NCBI GenBank assembly: GCA_937895305.1
Contig: CALAXS010000351.1
Span: forward strand, 1 to 5,899
Direction: 5' to 3'
Origin: an uncultured bacterium
Lineage (GTDB): Bacteria; Hydrogenedentota; Hydrogenedentia; Hydrogenedentales; JAEUWI01
DNA: 5,899 nucleotides
Part shown: positions 1-5,070 of the stretch, piece after piece
How the letters are laid out: each line of letters opens with the position of its first letter
How positions within the stretch are numbered: position 1 is the first letter of the stretch
Translations under genes and position numbers: made by a program
The notes under the pieces: generated by a model
Told to the model about the DNA's origin: nothing
Databases searched by the model: none
The model's input: only the letters and a program-made list of their open reading frames with translations

Positions 1-1116
1 GGGGGACGACCAGAAGCGTCTATAGTCTGGCAGTTCCCCTATCCAGAGCACTTCGCCCGTTTTTGGCTCAAAGCAGGTCAATGTTTTTTGTACCCCGTTC
101 AGCATATAGAGCTTGCCCTTGTAATAGGCGGGTGTGGGCACATCAGTGGCCCGCTCATTGTAGACCCATTCTGCTGAATCCACATCCTTTTGCGTGGTGT
201 CATTGGGATTAAAGGCATAGGCCAATCCGCCACGGGGCTGTGAATTAAAAACCAGTTCATCCATGATTACGGGGGTGGGGATCAGACGCCAGTGGGTCTG
301 TTTTTTCGGGTTGTCTATAAAGCGCCACAGCTCTTTGCCTGTCGCGGCATCATGGCCCGTGGTGCAGTCCCCGCCCTGGAGTACGATAGCTGTTTTTCCA
401 TCCTGTATATAGGGCATGGGCGTGGTGTAAGAATCGTGGGATTCCCCCTGGGCATCACTTTTTCGGTGTTCCTTGTACACGGTTTCACCCGTCATGGCGT
501 CCAGGCAGAGGAGGAAGGAATCCTTGTCCGAGTATTGGTCGAAGGGCGTATCCGAGCGCCACTGTGAACGAAGAATCTGAAGGTAGAGGCGTCCATCCAG
601 GAGTAGCGGACTGGAGCTGTAGCCGAATTGCAGGGCAATTTCACTCTGGTCCCCAATACTGCGTGACCAGACTTCGTTACCGTCAAAATCCAGGGCGGTG
701 AGTAGTCCGGTACCAAAGAGGAAGTAGACCCGTTCCCGGTCGGCCACAGGGGAGCAGGAGGACATGGTGTTGCGGGGGAGCGGGTCTGGTGCTTCATCGA
801 GTTGCTTGCGCCAGAGTTCTTTACCCGAATCGAGGTCAGCACAAAAAGCATAGAGCTTGTGGGCTTCAGGGCCATTGGATACGACGAAGACCCTGTTACC
901 CACTACGATGGGCGTAGCCGAGCTGTCACCGGGTAAATCGAGGGACCACTGTATGCTGTCGGGCGAACTTATATCCCCCGGCATGTTTTTCGCCGTACTG
1001 ATACCATTGAGCGTGGGCCCACGCCACTGGGGCCAATCCGCTGAAAAGGCCACAGGCATGAGCAAACCCACGATTATGAGCGAAAAAACACTGAATTTAT
1101 GCATCAAAGTCAACAT
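1..1116 (-). CDS. Secreted PQQ-like beta-propeller repeat protein, C-terminus cut by window edge
   Basis: Reading the minus strand from ATG at 1116 gives 372 codons without a stop to position 1, so the gene continues past the left edge. Residues 1-26 form a signal peptide (Lys7, hydrophobic core about 8-22, likely cut at AFSA|DW). The mature protein starts with WPQWRGP (28-34). Propeller-blade motifs of the form (A/C)xDxxTGKxxW recur near residues 90-102, 140-150, 203-213, 255-264 and 347-358, for example HDAATGKELW and CFEPKTGEVLW. The fold is a PQQ_2/BamB-like beta-propeller, probably periplasmic or surface-exposed. No heme motif or catalytic site of quinoprotein dehydrogenases is visible, so an enzyme function is not supported. 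By comparison with the 411- and 419-residue neighbours, perhaps 40-60 residues are missing. It is divergent from the two plus-strand propeller genes and is clearly their paralogue (DVPTP...GKLYMLN here, YVPTP...GRLYLNA there). Substrate or partner is unknown. Confidence 0.93.
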   Translation of the reverse strand, partial: MLTLMHKFSVFSLIIVGLLMPVAFSADWPQWRGPTLNGISTAKNMPGDISSPDSIQWSLDLPGDSSATPIVVGNRVFVVSNGPEAHKLYAFCADLDSGKELWRKQLDEAPDPLPRNTMSSCSPVADRERVYFLFGTGLLTALDFDGNEVWSRSIGDQSEIALQFGYSSSPLLLDGRLYLQILRSQWRSDTPFDQYSDKDSFLLCLDAMTGETVYKEHRKSDAQGESHDSYTTPMPYIQDGKTAIVLQGGDCTTGHDAATGKELWRFIDNPKKQTHWRLIPTPVIMDELVFNSQPRGGLAYAFNPNDTTQKDVDSAEWVYNERATDVPTPAYYKGKLYMLNGVQKTLTCFEPKTGEVLWIGELPDYRRFWSSP

Positions 1117-1123
1117 CCCGATT

Positions 1124-1128
1124 TCCTT
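1124..1128 (-). promoter_or_regulatory. Ribosome binding site fixing the start of the minus-strand propeller gene
   Basis: On the minus strand AAGGA lies 7 bases upstream of ATG 1116. A second in-frame ATG at 1104 is 19 bases from this site, which is too far. The start at 1116 is therefore preferred. Either start keeps a complete signal peptide. Confidence 0.7.
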
Positions 1129-1156
1129 GCCTTGTTATACCAGACACTCAAATACC

Positions 1157-1174
1157 CTGATTTATTCGAATCAG
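1157..1174. repeat. Short inverted repeat, possible operator
   Basis: CTGATT (1157-1162) and AATCAG (1169-1174) form a perfect 6-bp inverted repeat around the six bases TATTCG. It lies about 41 bp upstream of the minus-strand start codon, where a regulator of that gene could bind. An AT-rich repeat of this size can occur by chance, and no known operator matches it. Confidence 0.3.
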
Positions 1175-1212
1175 AATAGCTATTTTACCGTCAATGTTCA
1201 ATACCTTAGCAG

Positions 1213-1259
1213 AAAGACACCGGGTCCCGCGAAAGCGGGGTGTCTTTTGTTTGCTTTTA
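1213..1259 (+). terminator. Rho-independent terminator-like hairpin without an upstream gene
   Basis: AAAGACACC (1213-1221) pairs with GGTGTCTTT (1239-1247). After a 5-base bulge, CCGC (1227-1230) pairs with GCGG (1235-1238) around a GAAA tetraloop. The T-rich run TTTTGTTTGCTTTT (1245-1258) follows on the plus strand. The shape is that of an intrinsic terminator, but no plus-strand gene ends before it; the neighbouring gene to the left reads the other way. It could end an unannotated small RNA, stop antisense transcription, or be a worn palindromic repeat, since its core CCCGCGAAAGCGGG resembles the repeat at 4133-4152. Confidence 0.5.
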
Positions 1260-1339
1260 CCGAGTTCAGCGGGATAGGCTGGCGAATCGTTTGTATGGGA
1301 TACGAACCATAGCCTTGGGCAGTGGCAATGGTATTGCTA

Positions 1340-1348
1340 TGCTACAAT
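1340..1348 (+). promoter_or_regulatory. Candidate extended -10 promoter for the plus-strand propeller genes
   Basis: TGCTACAAT contains TACAAT (5 of 6 against TATAAT) with the TG of an extended -10 element. No good -35 lies 16-18 bp upstream, which extended -10 promoters can do without. The predicted transcript would start near 1355 and have a leader of about 55 bases before ATG 1411. It would serve the 1411-2670 gene and probably also the 2718-3953 gene. Confidence 0.4.
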
Positions 1349-1410
1349 GCAAAGACCATATTGGAACGTAAATAAAGCATCTTTCAGGATAAACCGAATC
1401 GGAGAGTACC

Positions 1411-2670
1411 ATGAGAAGCTCACTGCTTATGTGCCGTACATTGATTATGGGAATTGTGTTGGTCCTTGTATCCGCGGCCTATGCGGAAAACTGGCCCCAG
1501 TGGCGCGGACCGGATGGCACGGGCGCGGCACCCTCTGGTAATCCACCGACGACCTGGAGCGAAACGGAGAATGTTCGCTGGAAGACCCCGCTACCGGGCC
1601 ATGGCGCATCGACACCGATTATCTGGGGCGACAAGATCTTTATCCAGACGGCAGTACCCGAAGGGGATGCCATGAGCGTCCACGCTTTCAAGGTGCTGTG
1701 CTTTGACCGCAACACGGGTAAACAGGTCTGGGAACAAACCCCGGTTTCCGCGCAACCCCACGAAGGCCACCACCCCACCGCAGGTTTTTCCCCCTACTCA
1801 CCCGTTACGGACGGCACGCATTTGTGGGTGAGTTTCGGTACCCATGGTCTCTATTGCTATGACCTCGATGGTGCGCTGCAGTGGAAGGCATCACTGCCCA
1901 GGATGACCATTAAGAATAATTTTGGCGAGGGGAGCTCTCCCGCACTGGCAGGGGACGCGATCATCGTCCTGGCGGACCACATGGGCCAGTCAGAGATAAT
2001 GGCCTTTAACAAAAATACAGGCAAAGAGATCTGGCGCAAGGACCGCGATGAAGATACGACCTGGTCTTCACCTGCGGTAGCGGAAGTCAACGGTGAACTG
2101 CAAGTGATCATCAACGCAACGAACGCGGTGCGTAGTTATGATGCCAAGACAGGCGAAGTGATCTGGACCTGTAGTGGCCAAACCCCCAATGTTATCCCTA
2201 CCCCCGTGGTAGGTGATGGCGAAGTCTATTGCACCAGCGGATTTCGGGCGAGCACCATGCATGCCATTACGCTGGGACGTACAGGGGACCTGACGGATAG
2301 CGATGCCATTCGCTGGCAGGTGGATAGCGGTACGCCCTATGTGCCCACGCCCTTGTTGTATCAGGGTCGCCTCTATCTCAACGCTGTTAACCGTGCCGTT
2401 GTGAGTTGTTATGCCGTCAAGGATGGTGCGAAGCTGTATGCTGCCAAGCCCATTAAAGAAATAAAGACCGTGTACGCATCGGCCGTAGGTGCAGGTGGTC
2501 GGGTCTATATTCCGGGCCGTGAGGGTACCGTCGCGGTCATCGACGGGGGTGACGAATTCAAGATTCTGGCTGTGAACCAGCTGGACGATGCCTTTGATGC
2601 GTCGCCTGCGGTTGTGGGCGATGCCCTTTTCCTCCGTGGAGCCAGCAATCTTTATTGTATTGCCAAGTAG
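1411..2670 (+). CDS. Secreted PQQ-like beta-propeller repeat protein, complete
   Basis: The 419-residue protein begins at ATG 1411, with GGAG at 1401-1404 six bases upstream. Residues 1-26 are a signal peptide (Arg2 and Arg9, hydrophobic 10-22, likely cut at AYAE or AYA|EN), followed by NWPQWRGPDGTG (27-38). Blade motifs occur at about 96-107 (CFDRNTGKQVW), 148-158 (CYDLDGALQW), 197-208 (AFNKNTGKEIW), 241-252 (SYDAKTGEVIW), 332-343 and 414-417. A His-rich stretch, HEGHHPTAGFSPYSP, spans 117-131. The fold is a propeller of the PQQ_2/BamB type, acting outside the cytoplasm. Six cysteines lie in the mature part, so disulfides are possible. There is no CxxCH and no dehydrogenase-length chain (usually about 600 residues), so I do not call it an enzyme. 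It is probably co-transcribed with the next gene, 47 bp downstream. Ligand and process are unknown. Confidence 0.95.
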   Translation: MRSSLLMCRTLIMGIVLVLVSAAYAENWPQWRGPDGTGAAPSGNPPTTWSETENVRWKTPLPGHGASTPIIWGDKIFIQTAVPEGDAMSVHAFKVLCFDRNTGKQVWEQTPVSAQPHEGHHPTAGFSPYSPVTDGTHLWVSFGTHGLYCYDLDGALQWKASLPRMTIKNNFGEGSSPALAGDAIIVLADHMGQSEIMAFNKNTGKEIWRKDRDEDTTWSSPAVAEVNGELQVIINATNAVRSYDAKTGEVIWTCSGQTPNVIPTPVVGDGEVYCTSGFRASTMHAITLGRTGDLTDSDAIRWQVDSGTPYVPTPLLYQGRLYLNAVNRAVVSCYAVKDGAKLYAAKPIKEIKTVYASAVGAGGRVYIPGREGTVAVIDGGDEFKILAVNQLDDAFDASPAVVGDALFLRGASNLYCIAK

Positions 2671-2717
2671 CAAATACCGATTAAATTTTACCCGGGTTTT
2701 TTTAAAGGAGATCTTCG

Positions 2718-3953
2718 ATGAATCGAATGTGTACTGTATGTATCACCCTGGCATGTTTGCTGGTCGCCAATGGCGCGTACTCCGAAGATGTCCTGCAATT
2801 TCGTGGTGCGAATCGCGACGGTAAATATACCGACACGGGCCTGCTGAAAGCCTGGCCCGAAGGTGGACCTGCGCTGGCATGGACTGCCATGGGTATCGGT
2901 GCGGGCTACTCCACCGCAACGGTAGTCGGCGATACCATCTATGTTACGGGTATGGTTGAAGAGGAAGAAGGCATTCTCTATGCATTGAACCTTGACGGTT
3001 CCCACAAGTGGCAGCTGGGGTATGGCAAAGAGTCCACGAACAAGCAAGCCCCCGGGACGCGGGGTACCCTGACGGTGGAGGGGGACTATGGGTATCTCAT
3101 TTCCGGTATTGGTGGCATCACCTGTTTTAACCTCAAAGAGCAATCCATAGTCTGGCAAGTGGATATGATGGAGCGCTTCGACGGGAAAATGGTGATCTGG
3201 CAGATCTCCGAGTCGCCACTTATCGTGGGCGACAATCTCATCTGTACTCCCGGTGGATCTGATGCGAGTCTCGCGGCCTTAAACAAGTTGACGGGCGAAA
3301 CGGTCTGGACGACCAAGGGCTTCAGTGATCCTTCAGGGTACTGTTCCCCCAATCTCATCAACCATAACGGTCACCCGATAATTATTACCATGACCGCACT
3401 GTATGTTGTGGGGGTCAACGCCGACGATGGTACGGTCCTGTGGAAACGTGAGCAGAAGACCGCCTATGGAATCCATGCCAGTACGCCAGCCTATGCGGAT
3501 GGTCTGGTGTTCTTTACCGCTGGTGATGGAACAGGGGGCGGGGTTCTCCAGCTTTCTGAAGATGGCGCAAGCATCACCGAGCTCTGGTATAACACAGACC
3601 TGGACGTGTATCACGGGGGCTTTGTGCTGCACGAGGGCTATCTCTACGGCTCTTCCAGTAAAACCTCCAAGTTCTTCACCTGTCTTGAATTTAAAACAGG
3701 CAAGCTTATGTGGCAAGCAGAAGAAATCACGGACGGTGTCACTGTGTTTGCCGACGGCATGCTCTATACCTATGAAGGGCCGAAGGCAGGCGTGGTTAAT
3801 TTGATTAAGGCATCGCCAGACGGCTTTGAACGCACAGGCACCTTTAGCCTCACCGATGGCATAGACAAACACTGGGCACACCCCACCATCGCAAATGGCA
3901 AGATGTATATCCGAAACGGTGAACAGCTTTTTGCCTATGCTGTGCCCGAATAA
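2718..3953 (+). CDS. Secreted PQQ-like beta-propeller repeat protein, third paralogue
   Basis: The 411-residue protein starts at ATG 2718 behind a near-perfect AAGGAG (2705-2710) with 7-base spacing. An internal ATG at codon 4 is less well placed. Residues 1-22 form a signal peptide likely cut at AYS|ED. The N-terminal motif is LQFRGANRDG (26-35), a diverged form of the WPQWRGPxxxG seen in the other two. Blade motifs lie near 88-98 (ALNLDGSHKW), 136-146, 186-197 (ALNKLTGETVW), 232-242 (GVNADDGTVLW), 277-290 and 322-332 (CLEFKTGKLMW). The acidic run EEEE (81-84) sits in an early blade. Length and architecture match its upstream neighbour, which points to an old duplication with strong divergence. 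Its site should be the periplasm or cell surface. No catalytic motif is visible. It is likely translated from the same mRNA as the 1411 gene. No clear terminator follows it, although palindromic repeats occur in the gap downstream. Confidence 0.95.
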   Translation: MNRMCTVCITLACLLVANGAYSEDVLQFRGANRDGKYTDTGLLKAWPEGGPALAWTAMGIGAGYSTATVVGDTIYVTGMVEEEEGILYALNLDGSHKWQLGYGKESTNKQAPGTRGTLTVEGDYGYLISGIGGITCFNLKEQSIVWQVDMMERFDGKMVIWQISESPLIVGDNLICTPGGSDASLAALNKLTGETVWTTKGFSDPSGYCSPNLINHNGHPIIITMTALYVVGVNADDGTVLWKREQKTAYGIHASTPAYADGLVFFTAGDGTGGGVLQLSEDGASITELWYNTDLDVYHGGFVLHEGYLYGSSSKTSKFFTCLEFKTGKLMWQAEEITDGVTVFADGMLYTYEGPKAGVVNLIKASPDGFERTGTFSLTDGIDKHWAHPTIANGKMYIRNGEQLFAYAVPE

Positions 3954-4014
3954 AAGAGAATTAATAAAGTACTGTAGGAAGTTATTGCTGCGACTGCGCA
4001 ACCGTCTGGACCAA

Positions 4015-4050
4015 GAGATTTCCGCGTCGCTACGCTCCTCGCAATGACGG
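4015..4050. repeat. REP-like dispersed repeat, CGTCATTGCGAGGAGCG type
   Basis: Read on the minus strand this segment is CGTCATTGCGAGGAGCG, then TAGCGACGCGG and AAATCTC. I recognise this from memory as a short dispersed repeat seen between genes in many unrelated bacterial genomes. The ends form an imperfect stem: CGTCGCTACG (4025-4034) against CGCAATGACG (4040-4049), with 7 of 10 Watson-Crick pairs and one wobble. The repeat may extend leftward into 3990-4014, where the sequence also looks familiar. Copy number cannot be judged from one window. Confidence 0.6.
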
Positions 4051-4129
4051 GGTAGGTGAAGTCGTAGTTATTGATGATTAATAATTCGAGGGTAATATTG
4101 AAGCAACATACCTAAGTATCAAACATACT

Positions 4130-4168
4130 GTCATTCCCGCGGAGGCGGGAATCTCCGCGTATATACGC
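4130..4168. repeat. dRS3-like palindromic repeat with overlapping alternative hairpins
   Basis: ATTCCCGC (4133-4140) and GCGGGAAT (4145-4152) form a perfect 8-bp stem with a 4-base loop. The form ATTCCC-N8-GGGAAT equals the dRS3 consensus described in Neisseria and is also common as a dispersed repeat elsewhere. CGCGGAG (4138-4144) also pairs perfectly with CTCCGCG (4153-4159), which cannot form together with the first stem. A 12-bp palindrome GCGTATATACGC (4157-4168) follows directly. It lies 177 bp or more upstream of the ABC ATPase start. Confidence 0.75.
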
Positions 4169-4223
4169 TTTACACTGGCCGGGACTGATGTCGTAGTATT
4201 TCGGGTCGAACGCGCCTGTTTTT

Positions 4224-4270
4224 CGGAGCAGAGCTCCGGGAGATGCATTCCCAAGCAGGAGCTTGGGAAC
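4224..4270. repeat. Double-hairpin dispersed repeat, CCCAAGC-GCTTGGG type
   Basis: CGGAGC (4224-4229) pairs with GCTCCG (4233-4238) around AGA. Nine bases later TTCCCAAGC (4248-4256) pairs perfectly with GCTTGGGAA (4261-4269) around AGGA. I recognise the TTCCCAAGC...GCTTGGGAACGAG arrangement as a dispersed intergenic repeat of several bacterial phyla (recall, not a search). There is no T-run after either stem, so it is not a classical terminator. The second stem covers the place where the -35 of the downstream promoter would be. Confidence 0.65.
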
Positions 4271-4281
4271 GAGTTCAAAGG

Positions 4282-4287
4282 TATAAT
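4282..4287 (+). promoter_or_regulatory. Consensus -10 box, probable promoter of the ABC operon
   Basis: TATAAT is a perfect sigma-70 -10 hexamer. The region 16-18 bp upstream (4258-4265) is GGAGCTTG and matches TTGACA poorly; TTGGGA (4264-4268 region) is too close. Transcription would begin near 4294, giving a leader of about 50 bases before GTG 4345. The upstream palindrome occupies the -35 position, so an activator or an alternative sigma preference is possible. Confidence 0.45.
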
Positions 4288-4332
4288 AGATTTCTGTGGT
4301 ACGTTTTATCCTCGCTATGACACATAAAGTTA

Positions 4333-4338
4333 GAGGTG
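4333..4338 (+). promoter_or_regulatory. Ribosome binding site selecting the GTG start at 4345
   Basis: GAGGTG matches the core of the anti-Shine-Dalgarno complement and ends 6 bases before GTG 4345. An earlier in-frame GTG at 4336 lies inside this site and has no comparable motif upstream. The start at 4345 is therefore preferred, shortening the protein from 244 to 241 residues. Confidence 0.7.
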
Positions 4339-4344
4339 CATACT

Positions 4345-5070
4345 GTGAACCAGACTTCCGACAACAACAAAGCCCTTTATACTTTGTCCGGTCTCACCAA
4401 GCACTATGTCATGGGCGAAGTCACGGTGAAAGCCCTTCGCGGCGTTGACCTCCAGATTGCCACGGGCGAGTCCCTCGTTATCCTCGGCCCCAGTGGTTCG
4501 GGAAAAAGTACCCTCCTCAATATCATCGGTGGCCTGGACACGCCCACAAGCGGCGAACTTTTTTATCGTGGCGAAAATCTCAGTCGCCATACCGAAAACC
4601 AGCGTACCCTCTATCGTCGCCACAACATCGGCTTCATTTTTCAGTTCTACAACCTCATGCCCAACCTCACCGCCCGTGAGAATGTAGAGCTCGCCACAGA
4701 GATTTCCGACGACCCCATGCAGCCCGCTGAAGCCCTCGAACTTGTGGGCCTCGGGCAGCGTATGGACCACTTCCCTGCGCAACTTTCCGGTGGTGAACAA
4801 CAGCGGGTCGCTATCGCCCGTGCCATCGCCAAGAAGCCGGATGTGCTCCTCTGCGACGAACCCACGGGCGCCCTGGACATTACTACCGGTAAAGTCGTGC
4901 TCAAGGCGCTGGATGAAATCGGCGAGCGCCTCGGGACCACGGTGATTGTCATCACCCATAATGCGAGTATCGCGGGTATGGCCGACCGGGTCGTCCACAT
5001 GATGGATGGTTCTGTACGCGAAATTATCACCAATAAGACCCGCACCCCGGTGGAGGAGCTGGAATGGTAA
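4345..5070 (+). CDS. ABC transporter ATP-binding protein, MacB/LolD type
   Basis: This 241-residue cytoplasmic ATPase hydrolyses ATP to drive the FtsX-type permease encoded next to it. Starting from GTG 4345, all nucleotide-binding motifs are intact: Walker A GPSGSGKST (48-56), Q-loop Gln100 in FIFQFYNLMPNLTARENVEL, signature LSGGEQQRVAIARA (147-160), Walker B VLLCDEP (167-173) with catalytic Glu172, D-loop GALD (175-178) and switch His205 in VITHN. The FQxxNLxPxLTxxENV stretch and the compact length are typical of the MacB/LolD/FtsE-like group, whose members serve drug or peptide efflux, lipoprotein release or cell-envelope work. The substrate cannot be told from the ATPase. A -10 box and a repeat-rich gap separate it from the upstream propeller genes, so it most likely begins its own operon. 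Its end overlaps the permease start by 7 bp, which suggests translational coupling. Confidence 0.95.
   Translation: MNQTSDNNKALYTLSGLTKHYVMGEVTVKALRGVDLQIATGESLVILGPSGSGKSTLLNIIGGLDTPTSGELFYRGENLSRHTENQRTLYRRHNIGFIFQFYNLMPNLTARENVELATEISDDPMQPAEALELVGLGQRMDHFPAQLSGGEQQRVAIARAIAKKPDVLLCDEPTGALDITTGKVVLKALDEIGERLGTTVIVITHNASIAGMADRVVHMMDGSVREIITNKTRTPVEELEW
5052..5056 (+). promoter_or_regulatory. Ribosome binding site of the permease, inside the ATPase gene
   Basis: GGAGG within the last codons of the ATPase lies 7 bases before ATG 5064. The alternative ATG at 5070, which overlaps the ATPase stop codon by one base, is 13 bases away and less likely. Confidence 0.65.

Larger units (their letters stand above)
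1117..1410. other. Divergent intergenic region between propeller genes
   Basis: These 294 bases separate the minus-strand propeller gene from the plus-strand pair and must hold the promoters of both. I see an extended -10 for the plus strand (1340-1348), a terminator-like hairpin (1213-1259) and a 6-bp inverted repeat (1157-1174). For the minus strand there are only weak candidates. One is TTGACG read from 1194 to 1189, without a good -10 at the right distance. The other is TGGTATAAC read from 1142 to 1134, which would leave a leader of only about 11 bases. I see no tRNA or convincing coding frame here; the plus-strand frame that crosses 857-1312 is mainly the antisense of the propeller gene. 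Confidence 0.7.
3954..4344. other. Repeat-rich intergenic region between propeller genes and ABC operon
   Basis: This 391-bp gap contains no credible gene. It holds three different palindromic repeats (4015-4050, 4130-4168, 4224-4270), then a perfect TATAAT at 4282-4287 and the ribosome binding site of the ABC ATPase. A weaker promoter-like pair, TTGATG (4071-4076) and TAATAT (4093-4098) with 16 bp between, is also present. A 66-codon minus-strand frame (4078-4278) is made of repeat sequence, reads IPASAGMT through one palindrome, and is not a gene. No stem followed by a T-run marks the end of the propeller transcript; the repeat hairpins may serve instead. Confidence 0.75.

Noticed and set aside
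1134..1142. TGGTATAAC on the minus strand as extended -10 promoter of the left propeller gene
   Set aside because: Transcription would begin at about 1127, inside the ribosome binding site, leaving too short a leader.
857..1312. Plus-strand frame (151 codons) over the start of the minus-strand propeller gene
   Set aside because: It runs antisense through the signal peptide and first blade and then through the intergenic hairpin; no domain or ribosome binding site supports it.
2671..2717. ACCCGGGT followed by a run of T before the 2718 gene, as a possible terminator
   Set aside because: The 8-bp palindrome has no loop and no longer stem, so it would not form a stable terminator; the 47-bp gap fits a shared transcript better.
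1411..3953. Reading the propeller proteins as quinoprotein alcohol or glucose dehydrogenases
   Set aside because: They are about 410-420 residues long, lack CxxCH and show none of the known PQQ-site residues that I could identify; the blade motif alone does not prove PQQ binding.
4061..4200. Direct repeat GTCGTAGT at 4061-4068 and 4190-4197 flanking the dRS3-like repeat, as a possible target duplication
   Set aside because: Only 8 bases match, the copies are about 130 bp apart and not at the ends of the palindrome; chance is a fair explanation.
4078..4278. 66-codon minus-strand open frame in the repeat-rich gap
   Set aside because: It is built from the two palindromic repeats (IPASAGMT is the usual false translation of the dRS3-like repeat), has no ribosome binding site that I can see, and shows no domain.
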